Positions 35,947-45,418 are shown, numbered from the stretch's first letter. The stretch: DNA of 64,000 nucleotides from Actinobacteria bacterium HGW-Actinobacteria-7 (GCA_002841275.1 PHET01000010.1:1-64000); one strand, 5' to 3'. The notes: generated by a model from the letters alone, not told the origin. Made by a program: numbers and translations.

Positions 35947-37206
35947 TTAGCCCAAGTACTTCCGCGGATCGGTGATCTTGCCTTCGATCACTGACGCGGC
36001 AACGGTGGCCGGGCTACCCAGATAGATGAAGGCGTTGCTGTTGCCCATGCGGCCTTTGAAATTGCGGTTCGCGGTACTGATGACGTTCTCACCGTCGGAC
36101 GGCACCCCGTTGTGCGTACCCACACACGGTCCGCAGCCTGCGGTGACCAGCGCAGCGCCGGCCTCGACCAGCGTCTGGATGTAACCGGCCTCGATGGCGT
36201 CGAGCAGAATCTGCCGAGAAGCCGGGGCCACGATGAACCGAACGTCGGGATGGACCTTGCGGCCCTTCAGGATGCTGGCTGCTACCGCGAAGTCCTCGAG
36301 ACGCCCGTTGGTGCAGGTGCCCAGGACGCCTTCGGCGATGGGGGTGCCCTCCACGTCCTCGATCGGTGAGACGTTGTCGACCGCGTGCGGCTTGGCGACC
36401 TGCGGCCCGATCGCCGACGCGTCGAAGTCCAGGGTCTTGGCGTAGATGGCATCCTCATCCGCGTTCTGCGGGTTGGGAACCTTCTCCCCACGGCCCTCGA
36501 ACCATGCGAGCGTCTTGGCATCGGCGTTCATCAGGCCGGCTTTCGCGCCGACCTCGATGGCCATATTGCTGATGGTCATGCGCGCCTCGACAGAGAGCTT
36601 ATCGATGACAGGGCCGTCGAACTCGATGGATTCATAGGTCGCGCCGTCCGCGCCGATCTGACCGGCGAGGTACAGGATCAGGTCCTTTGAGAACACACCC
36701 GGCTGAAGTTCCCCGTTGTAGGTGACCTTCATGGTGTCCGGGACCTTGAACCACAGCTTGCCGGAGGCCATCGCGGCAGCGCCGTCAGTGGAGCCGACGC
36801 CGGTCGAGAACACGTTGATCGCACCATAGGTGCAGGTGTGCGAGTCGCATCCCACCATCAGATCACCGGCGACCACGTGGCCCTTCTCGGGGATGAGCTG
36901 GTGGCAGACACCCTCGCCCACGTCGTAGACGGTCGCGCCGGTCCGCTTGCCGAACTCGCGCATCATGGTGTGCAGCGCGCTGACGCCCTCGATGGGGCTG
37001 GGGCTCGAGTGGTCCATGACCACGGCCACCTTGGCCGGATCGAACACCTCGCTCACGCCCATACGCTCGAGCGCGCGGATGGCCAGCGGCGACGTGCCGT
37101 CCTGACCCATGACGAAATCGACGTCGGCGACAACGATGTCACCGGCGTGCGCATCAGTACCTGAGTGTGCCGAGAAGATCTTCTCGGCGATGGTCTTTCC
37201 GGGCAG
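35947..37206 (-). CDS. LeuC-like large subunit of an aconitase-type hydro-lyase, probable CTG start
   Basis: Fe-S ligands are seen in LGTCTNGRLED and TAGCGPCVGTHNG, with [13 protein letters not shown] and STANRNFKGRMGN. The first ATG (37108-37110) leaves out the conserved family N-terminus. Upstream, in frame, codons for PGKTIAEKIFSAHSG and a VADVDF segment follow a CTG at 37204-37206, which lies 9 bases after AGGAGG (37216-37221); an ATT also in frame is too close to the ribosome site. Starting there gives 419 residues, the normal length. The neighbours are a citrate/homocitrate-synthase-like gene and isocitrate dehydrogenase, so citrate is the likely substrate. Confidence 0.88.
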   Translation of the reverse strand: MPGKTIAEKIFSAHSGTDAHAGDIVVADVDFVMGQDGTSPLAIRALERMGVSEVFDPAKVAVVMDHSSPSPIEGVSALHTMMREFGKRTGATVYDVGEGVCHQLIPEKGHVVAGDLMVGCDSHTCTYGAINVFSTGVGSTDGAAAMASGKLWFKVPDTMKVTYNGELQPGVFSKDLILYLAGQIGADGATYESIEFDGPVIDKLSVEARMTISNMAIEVGAKAGLMNADAKTLAWFEGRGEKVPNPQNADEDAIYAKTLDFDASAIGPQVAKPHAVDNVSPIEDVEGTPIAEGVLGTCTNGRLEDFAVAASILKGRKVHPDVRFIVAPASRQILLDAIEAGYIQTLVEAGAALVTAGCGPCVGTHNGVPSDGENVISTANRNFKGRMGNSNAFIYLGSPATVAASVIEGKITDPRKYLG

Positions 37207-37254
37207 CGGAATCAGCCTCCTGCGGGGTCGGGGTGGTTTGCCGAACGGGCGTCG

Positions 37255-38439
37255 CTACTGGTTGCCGGTCTCGGCAACGATGAACTCGCGGAACAGCTCG
37301 ACGAGCTCCTTGTCGAACAGAGGACGCTTCAGCTCGATGGCCTTGGTACGCACATGCGGCAGAAGCGCAACGGAGTGCTCGTGGGAGAGAGGGATGCCGT
37401 ACTCGCCGAACTTCATCTCCAGGGTGCGGCTTCCGGAATGCTTGCCCACCATGATCTGGCGCTCGCCGCCCACCTCGTCGGGGCTGAAGACCTCGTAGGT
37501 CTTGGGATTCTTGATGATGCCGTCGACGTGAATGCCCGACTCGTGAGCGAACATGTTCGAGCCCACGACGGGCTTCCAGGCCGGAACGGTGCGACCGGCT
37601 GCGGTCATGACGTAGTCAACGACCTCAGTGAAGCGCTTGGTATCGAACTCCAGGTCGAAGCCCTCGAGGTACTTGAGCGCCATGACGACCTCTTCGAGCG
37701 CTGCGTTGCCCGCGCGCTCACCCAGACCGCCCACAGTGACATTGACCCAGGTGGCACCGCCGTGGATGCCGGCGATCGCGTTGGCGACGGCCATGCCGAA
37801 GTCGTTGTGCGTGTGCATCTCGATCTCAAGACCCGTGTGCTCGATGAGCTCCTTGATGACCTTGTAGGTCCGGAAGGGCTCCATGATGCCGATCGTGTCG
37901 CAGAAACGCAGGCGGTCGGCGCCCTCGGCCTTGGCTGCGGCAGCGTACTCAAGCAGGAACTCGAACGAGGTGCGGCTGGCGTCCTCGGCGTTGACCGAGA
38001 CGTACACGCCCTCGCTCTTGGCGTAGGCGACCGACTTGCGGATGGAATCGAGTACCCACTTGCGGTCCTTCTGCAGCTTGGTCTCGATGTGGATATCGCT
38101 CGTGGCAAGAGAGATCGCCACGGCGTCGACGCCGCAGTCGATCGAGGTCTTGATGTCGGCGACATTCGCGCGGTTCCAACCCAGAACACTCGCTCTCAGG
38201 CCGAGATGTGCGATCTCTTCGATGACTTCGCGCTCGTCTCCGCCCATGACGGGAATACCCGCCTCTATCTGCTCGATACCGATCTCGTCGAGCATCCTGG
38301 CGATGGCTACCTTCTCGGCGTTGGTGAAGACGACGCCAGCGGTCTGTTCGCCGTCACGCAGCGTGGTGTCGTCGAGCTTGACGTGCTTGTCGCCGAGCAG
38401 ACTCTCGAACGGCATTTCCCAGATCTGAGTGTTCTCCAC
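37255..38439 (-). CDS. Homocitrate/Re-citrate synthase-like DRE-TIM metallolyase
   Basis: The protein has 394 residues, with a GTG start 9 bases after [19 protein letters not shown] holds the catalytic Arg-Asp-Glu and MHTHNDFGMAVAN the metal ligands. It is short and lacks the LeuA regulatory domain, as in NifV, AksA and Re-citrate synthases. Because it is followed by an aconitase-type pair and an isocitrate dehydrogenase with isocitrate-binding residues, condensing oxaloacetate with acetyl-CoA to citrate is the best reading, as shown for related proteins in Clostridium kluyveri and Dehalococcoides. Homocitrate synthase for lysine or a cofactor is the alternative. No nif genes are present. Confidence 0.82.
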   Translation of the reverse strand: MENTQIWEMPFESLLGDKHVKLDDTTLRDGEQTAGVVFTNAEKVAIARMLDEIGIEQIEAGIPVMGGDEREVIEEIAHLGLRASVLGWNRANVADIKTSIDCGVDAVAISLATSDIHIETKLQKDRKWVLDSIRKSVAYAKSEGVYVSVNAEDASRTSFEFLLEYAAAAKAEGADRLRFCDTIGIMEPFRTYKVIKELIEHTGLEIEMHTHNDFGMAVANAIAGIHGGATWVNVTVGGLGERAGNAALEEVVMALKYLEGFDLEFDTKRFTEVVDYVMTAAGRTVPAWKPVVGSNMFAHESGIHVDGIIKNPKTYEVFSPDEVGGERQIMVGKHSGSRTLEMKFGEYGIPLSHEHSVALLPHVRTKAIELKRPLFDKELVELFREFIVAETGNQ

Positions 38440-38544
38440 GTGTGCGGACCTCCTGTTGCCTGCGGGTCATGGACTGCGGGCGAACCCGACAAAGTGACGC
38501 TTGGAGCCCGCCAAACGGCCGCGAGGCCATGAGCGGGAACGGAT

Positions 38545-38590
38545 ATTGTACCTCAGTGATGCAATCAATGTCAGGCACCGGGTCCTGACA
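38545..38590 (-). promoter_or_regulatory. Promoter and overlapping operator of the 2-oxoglutarate cluster
   Basis: On the minus strand a -35 CTGACA (38574-38569) and a -10 TACAAT (38550-38545) lie 18 bases apart. The -35 is inside a perfect inverted repeat TGTCAGG-N8-CCTGACA (38569-38575 and 38584-38590). A protein on this site would block RNA polymerase. Start of transcription would be near 38538, giving a leader of about 100 bases before the synthase gene. Confidence 0.6.
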
Positions 38591-38615
38591 ACACACTGCC
38601 GCCCTTCGAAGTCCC

Positions 38616-39344
38616 CTACGGTTCCGCCCACGCCGGCACGAAGGCCCCCGCATCCTTGAGCGCCCTCCGGTGCGTGAGCGCGTCCTGATCCACCGTGCAC
38701 AGAAGCGTCCAGAACCGTGCCGAGTGGTTCAACACGCGTGTGTGCGCCAGTTCGTGCAGTATCAGCGCATCGGCCAGCTCGGGCGGCAGGAAGACCAGGG
38801 TACGATTGAGAGATATCGTGCCACGAGAAGAGCAGCTCCCCCACCGTGAGCGAGCGCGCATGATGCGTACGCGCTGGTAGGTGAAGCCGTGCGACTCGGC
38901 GAGCGTGGCGAGGCGAGCGACCAACCACGCACGCGCCAGGCGATCGAGCCACGCGGACAGCGCAGCGATACGTACTTCAGGATCGTCGGGTCCGACGACA
39001 TTCAGCTCCGCGACCGACTCTGTGACACGGGCCCGGGCGGCTCGATGCGAGATCTCGTGGCGGACGTGCACCACACGGTCCAACGCGCGGAGCTCGATCG
39101 ACTGCGGCAACAGCGCCTCCGGGCCTCCCTGATGCAGCGCGCGCTTCTCGGCAGAATCGGCAAGCGCACGCCACGCCCACGGCGCCTTTGATGCGACGAT
39201 CGCATCGGCATCGATGCGCATGCCCAGGGGCACCACGACTACAAGTCCTTCTCGGGCGGTCACGGTCAGCCTGATTCGACGGACTCGCGTGCTGACGCGG
39301 ACGGTGTAGGGCGGCAGATCGGCGTGCGAGCGCGATTCCGCCAC
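38616..39344 (-). CDS. YgjP/DUF45-type zinc metallopeptidase
   Basis: The protein has 242 residues from a GTG just after the rlmKL stop; the longer frame overlaps rlmKL and is a shadow. The C-terminal part has the family signature RWGSCSSRGTISLN, then the zinc site HELAHTRVLNHSARFW (HExxH with a downstream His). The N-terminal part is the usual beta region that begins IRLTVTAREGLVVVVP. Members are predicted metal-dependent hydrolases (M48-like), substrate unknown. The gene lies 4 bases downstream of rlmKL. Confidence 0.88.
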   Translation of the reverse strand: MAESRSHADLPPYTVRVSTRVRRIRLTVTAREGLVVVVPLGMRIDADAIVASKAPWAWRALADSAEKRALHQGGPEALLPQSIELRALDRVVHVRHEISHRAARARVTESVAELNVVGPDDPEVRIAALSAWLDRLARAWLVARLATLAESHGFTYQRVRIMRARSRWGSCSSRGTISLNRTLVFLPPELADALILHELAHTRVLNHSARFWTLLCTVDQDALTHRRALKDAGAFVPAWAEP

Positions 39345-39348
39345 CCGA

Positions 39349-41553
39349 TCAGCCCGCCTTGCGCACGGTCCAGCACGTATGTATGCCAGGAGTGCGCTCG
39401 AAATCCTTGGGGATGGTACGCGCGGTGGCATCGGAGCACTCGAAGCCCTCTGCGGCGAGCGTCTCGGCATCGAAGGCGAACTTGCGGCGGTTGCACGAGA
39501 AGACGATCGTCCCGCCGGGCGCGAGCACCTTGCCACACGCGATGACGAGTGCGACATGATCGCGCTGAACGTCGAAGGTGCTGTCCGTGCGCTTGGAGTT
39601 CGAGAACGTGGGTGGATCGACGAAGATCAGGTCATACGCACTCCCGGCGTCACGCGCGAGGCGCAGGTAGTCGAACGAGTCGGAGCGCTCGAACCGGTGC
39701 TGCAGACCGCTGCCGCCGTTGAGCGCGAAGTTGCGCTTGGCCCAGTCGAGGTAGGTCGTCGAGAGGTCGACCGTGGTCGTCGAGGCGGCGCCACCCGCTG
39801 CTGCATACACACTGGCCGTGCCGGTGTACGCGAAGAGGTTCAGAAAGCGCGTACCGGACGCCAGTTCGCGCAGCCACGCACGCGTGTCCCGGTGATCGAG
39901 AAACAGGCCCGTGTCCAGATAGTCCGACAGGTTGACCTCAAAGCGCAGGTCGTTCTCGGCAACGGTGATCGTGACTCCGCTGCGGGCCATCCGCTCGTAC
40001 TGCGCGGTGCCCCGCTGGCGTTCACGGCGCTTGACGAAGACGTTGTCAGGCTCGATATCAAGCACACTGGCAACCGAGAGCGTCGCCCACTCCATACGGC
40101 GCGAAGCGCGGCCCGGATCGATGTCGGCGGGCGGTGCGTACTCGGCGAGGTGCGCGTAGCGGGTGCCGGATTCGTCGGTGTACACGTCCACCGCAAGATT
40201 GTAATCGGGCAGGTCGGCGTCGTAGACGCGATAGCAGCCCACCCCTGAACGGCGCGCCCAGGTACCCACATGCTTCGCCATCTTGCGAAGTCGGTTGGAG
40301 AACGCCCCGGCAGCAGCGTCCGGAGGCGGCAACTCGAGCGAGTCGGACCCGGTATCGGGACGGGTGACCGTGGTAGCCCCGATGGCGGTCGCGTCCGGCG
40401 CGAACACCGACACGGGCGCCGGAATCCGGCCATTGAACAGCTCGTGCACCAGCAAGGGCCGAAGATGCAGGCCCCGGGCGAGATCGGTATCGGAACTGAT
40501 GACCGCGAGCTTCCATCCCTCGAACTCAGAGGAGAGGTGCGCGGTCATCTGCGTGTACAAGGCGCCCAGCTCCGCGCGTTCGCTGAGCCGCTCGCCGTAG
40601 GGCGGGTTGCAGGCCACAAGCCCCGCCGAGAAGCCCTCGGGCCTCACGGTGTCGATCAGCGGCACACACACCACGGTCACGTGCCCCTCAAGTCCGGCGC
40701 GGCGCACGCAGTCTGCAGCGATCTCCACCGAACGGGAGTCTGAGTCCGAGGCCAGGATGGGCGGCAGTTTCGCAAGACCACGGTCGCGCTTCTCTCCTGC
40801 GCGCCGTACGAGTTCGTTCCAAGTGTCCGCGTCATGACCCAGCCAGCGGTCGAAGCCCCAGCGTTCGCGGCTGAGCCCCGGAGCCACATCGCCGGCCATA
40901 AGAGCCGCCTCGATGGCGAGCGTTCCGGAGCCGCACATCGGGTCGAGGAACGCTCCCCCGCCAGCAGCGGTCTCGCGCCACCCGGCTATGTCGAGCACGG
41001 CGGCCGCCAGCGTCTCCTTCATCGGAGCCGCGACCTGCACACCAGGGGTGCGATAGCCGCGCCGGTGCAGAGGCTCGCCGGACAGGTCGATCGAGATGCG
41101 AGCGGTCTCTCCTCGGACGACCACGTTGATACGCAGGTCGGGCGCGTTGGTGTCGACGCTCGGACGCTGGCCGAACTTCTCGGTGAAGCGGTCCGCCAGG
41201 GCGTCTTTGACCCGCACGGTGGTGAACTGTGTGTTGCGCAGGGCATCGTTGACGCCCGTCGAGTCGATGGCGATGGTGCCCTCGGGCCGCACGTGGTCCT
41301 CCCAGGGCATGGCGGTCACGCCCGCGTGCAGCGTGTCGGCGCTCGTCGCGTCGACGTCGCCCAGGGACAGCAGGATGCGCGACGCGAGACGGGACCATAG
41401 AAGCGCGCGGTAGGCGTGGGTCATCTCTCCCGAGAACAGCACTCCGGCCCGCTGCGGGCGGACGCCGTGAAGCCCCAAGCGTCGGAGCTCATCGGCAAGA
41501 AGGCCTTCGGTGCCACGGGGGCACGGCGCGAAGAACGCGTGACGGTCGCTCAC
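39349..41553 (-). CDS. rlmKL: Bifunctional 23S rRNA methyltransferase RlmKL
   Basis: The protein has 734 residues. The order is THUMP region, then an RlmL domain with LDPMCGSGTLAIEAA at about 210 and CNPPYGERL at about 310, then the RlmK domain with a central FLNLFAYTGTASVYAA motif and IFVDPPTFSNSKR near 650. It makes m2G2445 and m7G2069 in 23S rRNA. The GTG start overlaps the stop of the NlpC-like gene by four bases. The architecture is the same as the E. coli protein. Confidence 0.93.
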   Translation of the reverse strand: MSDRHAFFAPCPRGTEGLLADELRRLGLHGVRPQRAGVLFSGEMTHAYRALLWSRLASRILLSLGDVDATSADTLHAGVTAMPWEDHVRPEGTIAIDSTGVNDALRNTQFTTVRVKDALADRFTEKFGQRPSVDTNAPDLRINVVVRGETARISIDLSGEPLHRRGYRTPGVQVAAPMKETLAAAVLDIAGWRETAAGGGAFLDPMCGSGTLAIEAALMAGDVAPGLSRERWGFDRWLGHDADTWNELVRRAGEKRDRGLAKLPPILASDSDSRSVEIAADCVRRAGLEGHVTVVCVPLIDTVRPEGFSAGLVACNPPYGERLSERAELGALYTQMTAHLSSEFEGWKLAVISSDTDLARGLHLRPLLVHELFNGRIPAPVSVFAPDATAIGATTVTRPDTGSDSLELPPPDAAAGAFSNRLRKMAKHVGTWARRSGVGCYRVYDADLPDYNLAVDVYTDESGTRYAHLAEYAPPADIDPGRASRRMEWATLSVASVLDIEPDNVFVKRRERQRGTAQYERMARSGVTITVAENDLRFEVNLSDYLDTGLFLDHRDTRAWLRELASGTRFLNLFAYTGTASVYAAAGGAASTTTVDLSTTYLDWAKRNFALNGGSGLQHRFERSDSFDYLRLARDAGSAYDLIFVDPPTFSNSKRTDSTFDVQRDHVALVIACGKVLAPGGTIVFSCNRRKFAFDAETLAAEGFECSDATARTIPKDFERTPGIHTCWTVRKAG

Positions 41554-42164
41554 TGGCCGAACGTCTTAGGTGCTCGAATCCGGTCGCGCACACCCGGATA
41601 GCGGTAGGGAGCGAATCCGACTTCGTTGAAGAAGCCGGACTTTCCCCACTGGGCCCGAACGAGCACGGTGCCCTTCGCGCTGGAGGACTCATGCAAGCAC
41701 CAGTACTCGGTCTTGGACGAATTCGCCCAGCCGCCGAAGATGATCGCATGTCCGTAGGGCACGAGTACGCCGTTGATCTTGAGGTCCTTTGGCCGAAGGA
41801 TGACGTCTCCGGGACGGAGCTCGTCTTTCGTGATCTTGACGAGAAGCTTGCCCAGCCCTGCCGTGTCGGCCGAGTAGAGCGCGCCACTCGACGTGTGGAA
41901 TCCCAGACTCATCGAGACGAATCCGGAACAGTCGGTGCGATAGCCTTTGCTTTGCGGGCTGGAGGTCGATGAAGCGAGCAGATTGCCGTCGACGGTGGCA
42001 TACCGACTCTGGCTGTAGGGCACGTTGCGGTCGGTCCAGACCTTCGCACGCGTGATCACATCGGCGCGCGTGATCGCGCATGCAGGCGCAGCGAGACCAG
42101 CCACGAGCAGAAAGGTCAGAGTTGCGAGCGATAGTCCGCTCAAGATGCCGGGACGGTGTTTCAT
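41550..42164 (-). CDS. Secreted NlpC/P60-like cysteine hydrolase
   Basis: The protein has 204 residues with a cleaved signal peptide (LATLTFLLVAGLAAPACA). YRTDCSGFVSMSL carries the nucleophile Cys, and GHAIIFGGWA the catalytic His region; RPGDVILR is the usual strand before it. Members cut bonds in peptidoglycan peptides or similar substrates. There is no SH3 or cell-wall binding domain. It overlaps rlmKL by four bases, an odd partner that may reflect compactness only. Confidence 0.82.
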   Translation of the reverse strand: MKHRPGILSGLSLATLTFLLVAGLAAPACAITRADVITRAKVWTDRNVPYSQSRYATVDGNLLASSTSSPQSKGYRTDCSGFVSMSLGFHTSSGALYSADTAGLGKLLVKITKDELRPGDVILRPKDLKINGVLVPYGHAIIFGGWANSSKTEYWCLHESSSAKGTVLVRAQWGKSGFFNEVGFAPYRYPGVRDRIRAPKTFGQ

Positions 42165-42281
42165 CTGCTACCTCAGCTGCTACGACGGAATGCTGCGACT
42201 AGTTTAGCCGCACCATTCTAGCAGTCGGCATGTTCCCCCGTCGACGTGAGGGCAGTCAGTCGTTCCAAGTGACCCGCATCA

Positions 42282-43061
42282 CTACGTGTGAGACGAACTC
42301 GCGAATCCCTCGACCACATACGTACCGGACCGCGGGTCCGTCCGCAACGTCACGAGCCCGAGGTTCTGAGCATCCTCGAGAAACTGGTTGAATGACCGAT
42401 AGCCGTAGGTCTGCTCGGTGAACTGTGGCTGCTTGCGGCGAATCGTGTCCTTGATCAGTGACGAGTGCATCACGGCGACGTTCTCGCGCTGCAGGGCTTC
42501 GACAGTGTCGAACAGCAGCTTGAAAGCCGGACGCTTCTTGCGCGGCACCGTCTCGCCTATCGCGGGGGCGCCTGTGGGGCCGCCGATATCCTCGTAGTAG
42601 ATGAACTCGTCGCAGTTGGCCGCGAGAAGATCGCTCGTCGACTCGCGCATTCCCACGCCTACCACGTTCTTGCCGTTCTCCTTGAGGCGCAGAACCAGCG
42701 GCGTGAAATCCGAGTCTCCCGAGACGATCACGAAAGTATCGATGTGCTCCTTGGCATAGGAAAGCTCCATCGCATCGACGACAAGCCGTATGTCGGCGGA
42801 GTTCTTGCCGGTCATCCCGCGCTCAGGTATCTCGGTCAGCTCGATGCCCAGCTCATGCAGCGGTGCGCGATAGTCGGCGAAGCGACCCCAGTCCGCATAC
42901 GCACGCTTGGCGACGATCTTGCCCTTCTCCACGAGCCGCTCGAGTACGGGCTGCATATTCACGGTGCCAGCCGTCTTACCCTTGCCTCCGCGAGCCGAAA
43001 AGCCCAAAGCGAGGTTCTCGAAATCTATGAACACCGCTAGAGAGTGTGCGTCGTTCGCCAT
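42282..43061 (-). CDS. NYN-domain RNase with OST-HTH/LOTUS domain
   Basis: The protein has 259 residues. The NYN (PIN-like) domain covers about 1-160: FIDFENLAL with the first acidic ligand, NSADIRLVVDAMEL with the middle ones, and VSGDSDFTPLVLRL with the last pair. The remaining C-terminal residues, from RPAFKLLFDTVEAL, form a winged helix of the OST-HTH type (YGYRSFNQFLEDAQNLGLV), which binds RNA. This is a common bacterial arrangement (LabA/DUF88), probably an RNA endonuclease. Confidence 0.88.
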   Translation of the reverse strand: MANDAHSLAVFIDFENLALGFSARGGKGKTAGTVNMQPVLERLVEKGKIVAKRAYADWGRFADYRAPLHELGIELTEIPERGMTGKNSADIRLVVDAMELSYAKEHIDTFVIVSGDSDFTPLVLRLKENGKNVVGVGMRESTSDLLAANCDEFIYYEDIGGPTGAPAIGETVPRKKRPAFKLLFDTVEALQRENVAVMHSSLIKDTIRRKQPQFTEQTYGYRSFNQFLEDAQNLGLVTLRTDPRSGTYVVEGFASSSHT

Positions 43062-43149
43062 GACCGGTCCCCTGCCCTCTTGTCACCGTGGCCTGCTGTG
43101 ATGCTTCTACCGTCAATCATGACACATGACCCTGACGAAGCATCGGGAC

Positions 43150-44184
43150 TCACGGCCGTTCGTCTCGGGTTGCGAGCCACAGTCCGCCCTCAAGATTCAC
43201 TTCGCCCCCAACCACATACAGAGGAATCCTACTCAGAAGCCCACTCAAGCGGTCGTTGTCCGTGAACGCGCCGGCCAGGCCGCTTGATCGCAGAAGAGTG
43301 ATGTTGTGCTCGGTCGAGGCACCCCCTATCACCACAGCCGCGCACGGCAGATACGCGAGCGCCAGCATCTGAGCGAAGTACCCCAAGGTACGGTAGTAGA
43401 TGAACACGGCCTCGACTGCCACAGGGTCGGTCCCAGCGAGCGCCAACTCAGCGATCGCGCGCGCCCCCTTAGCGTCGTCATCCGGGCCTGGGGTCTCGGC
43501 CGCAGCGGAAGCGCGAAGGGCCGAGTAGATCCTGCCGAGACCGCGGCCGGAGACCATGTCCTCCCAGCTCGGCGCTCGGCCCAGAGAGTCCGCCACCGCA
43601 TCGGCCGCGCGGGCCATGTCGCCCTCGAAGCGCGACGCCGTCGTGTGTTGAGCTTCGCAGCCGACCGCTGACGCACCCAGCGCTCCCATTCCGTGGCGAA
43701 TCAGACAGGCCGCACCCAAGCCGGTCCCCGGAGCGATGTAGACCACAGTGCCCCCGCCGAGCGAGGGCCCACCCACCGCAGGGTCCGTGAGGAGTTCCAC
43801 GAATTGATCTGAGCCAGGGCTCTGGATCCGAGCAAGTGCCCCCCATGCTCCGGCAACGACATCGTTGACCAAGGAGGTCCGCCCTGCGGGCAGTCCGGCT
43901 CTCTCCAGGCGGCCAACGGTAACGGCTGCGTCCACGTGCCAGTTCGTTACGCTGCTCCCTCCCTCGGCAACCGGTCCCGCCACCGCGACCACCGCCGAGG
44001 CGACCTTGCCAAGCAAGGCGGCCCCCGAGGCGACACGAGAGACCACCGCTCCCAGTTCTGTCGCAGACCCGACCTGCGTCTCGAAGTCGCTGAGCACCAG
44101 CGGCGACTGGCCGGCCCCCGTCACCTCAGCGACTCGCGCCCGGGTGTTGGTAGCCCCGACATCGATCGCAACGACAATGTCCTT
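43150..44184 (-). CDS. glk: Glucokinase
   Basis: The protein has 344 residues from the GTG of VKDIVVAIDV, 11 bases after AAGGG; a GTG four codons earlier is too close to the site. VVAIDVGATNTRAR is the phosphate-1 motif, SLVNDVVAGAWGAL holds the sugar-binding Asn-Asp, and YIAPGTGLGAACLI the second ATP loop. The family is the non-ROK glucokinase type. It lies 22 bases downstream of a trehalose synthase gene, so glucose released from or used for trehalose may be its substrate. Confidence 0.85.
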   Translation of the reverse strand, partial: KDIVVAIDVGATNTRARVAEVTGAGQSPLVLSDFETQVGSATELGAVVSRVASGAALLGKVASAVVAVAGPVAEGGSSVTNWHVDAAVTVGRLERAGLPAGRTSLVNDVVAGAWGALARIQSPGSDQFVELLTDPAVGGPSLGGGTVVYIAPGTGLGAACLIRHGMGALGASAVGCEAQHTTASRFEGDMARAADAVADSLGRAPSWEDMVSGRGLGRIYSALRASAAAETPGPDDDAKGARAIAELALAGTDPVAVEAVFIYYRTLGYFAQMLALAYLPCAAVVIGGASTEHNITLLRSSGLAGAFTDNDRLSGLLSRIPLYVVGGEVNLEGGLWLATRDERP

Positions 44185-44206
44185 CACGAAACGCACCGCC
44201 CTTTTG

Positions 44207-45418
44207 TCACTTCGTCAGCTCATCCAGAAGCGCGAGGTAGTGTCCCAGCAGACGGGTGATCAGGAAGTGCTCCCGCACGTGCTCCTTGCCACGGAGCGCC
44301 ATCTCTCGGGCCAGATCCCGGTCGTTGAGGAGCGTGACCACACGATCGGCGCACTGGTCATAGTCGTTGGGATCGACCAAGAACCCTGTTTCCCCATCTA
44401 TGACCTGCAGCGGGATGCCTCCAACTCGTGACGCGACCACTGGTGTCTGCTTCCACATAGCCTCGGAGACCGTGAGCCCGAATCCTTCCCGCAGTGACTT
44501 CTGTAAGATGACCGAGGACACCCGCTGCAGGGCGTTGATCTCGATGTCGCTCGCCCCGATGATCAGAATCACCTGACCCGTCGCGATAAGGTCAGCGGCC
44601 TTGTCCTTCACACGCTCGAACATCTCGATGCCCTCTGGGTCGTCGGTAGCCATGTTGCCAGCCAGCACGAGTCGGCAGTCGACCTGCTTCAGGACACGCC
44701 GGAAGACCTCGACCACACCTTCGGGGTCCTTCCACTTGTCGAACCGGGAGACCTGCGTGATGAACGGCTTGTCCAGCGGAATCTCGAAGCGTTCGATGTA
44801 CTTGGCGATGGTCTCATCGGGAAGATCGATGTTCTTCTGGTTGAGCGGGTCTATGGCCGGGTTTATGACACGCTGCTCGACTGCGAGATCTGGGCGAAGG
44901 TACTGCTCATGACTGACGATCACGAGGTCGTAGCGCATGATGTAACCCTTGAGGAACTCCCACAGCTCGGGATCGGGGTCGGTCAGATCGATATGGCAAC
45001 GCCATATCCACGGCTGCCGCTTCTTGTAGAACCGGATCATAGGCAGCGGTTGCGGGTCGTGGATGATGACGGCGTCGTGCCGGTCGAAGTGCGTGTAGGC
45101 GGCGAAGTTCTCGTTGGCCTCTGTGTAGACGCGCTTCTTCTGATCGGTGAGTTCGAGCGATTCGCTCTGGATACCGTTGTGAAACGACTTGGTCACGTTG
45201 AAGAAGTCGGAGCCCCCCACAAGCACACGCCAGCCGCAGTCGACGCCCACGTCGTTCATCAGGGGAATCAGCGTGTAGAGCATCTCGGCCACGCCCCCAC
45301 CCTGCGCGGTCGAATTCACGTGCACGATGTGCTTGTCATACAGCTTCGATGCTCGCTTGTGCAGGTCAGCGAGTATCGCGTCCGACACTATGCCACGGTA
45401 GTCCTCAAGATGCTTCAT
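44207..45418 (-). CDS. treT: Trehalose synthase, TreT-type glycosyltransferase
   Basis: The protein has 403 residues, GT4 family. VNSTAQGGGVAEML at the N-terminus and the C-terminal nucleotide-sugar site LREGFGLTVSEAMWK are typical. Members transfer glucose from an NDP donor to glucose, forming trehalose, or act in reverse. The gene overlaps the end of otsAB by 14 bases and is followed by glk, so one operon holds two trehalose routes plus a glucose kinase. Confidence 0.85.
   Translation of the reverse strand: MKHLEDYRGIVSDAILADLHKRASKLYDKHIVHVNSTAQGGGVAEMLYTLIPLMNDVGVDCGWRVLVGGSDFFNVTKSFHNGIQSESLELTDQKKRVYTEANENFAAYTHFDRHDAVIIHDPQPLPMIRFYKKRQPWIWRCHIDLTDPDPELWEFLKGYIMRYDLVIVSHEQYLRPDLAVEQRVINPAIDPLNQKNIDLPDETIAKYIERFEIPLDKPFITQVSRFDKWKDPEGVVEVFRRVLKQVDCRLVLAGNMATDDPEGIEMFERVKDKAADLIATGQVILIIGASDIEINALQRVSSVILQKSLREGFGLTVSEAMWKQTPVVASRVGGIPLQVIDGETGFLVDPNDYDQCADRVVTLLNDRDLAREMALRGKEHVREHFLITRLLGHYLALLDELTK

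Noticed and set aside
35947-37110. Truncated LeuC-like gene lacking its N-terminus
   Set aside because: The missing N-terminal residues are encoded in frame upstream, down to a CTG with a perfect ribosome site.
37255-38439. NifV homocitrate synthase for nitrogenase cofactor
   Set aside because: No nif genes are present and the neighbours are aconitase-type subunits and an isocitrate dehydrogenase with isocitrate-binding residues; citrate synthesis fits better, though homocitrate cannot be excluded.
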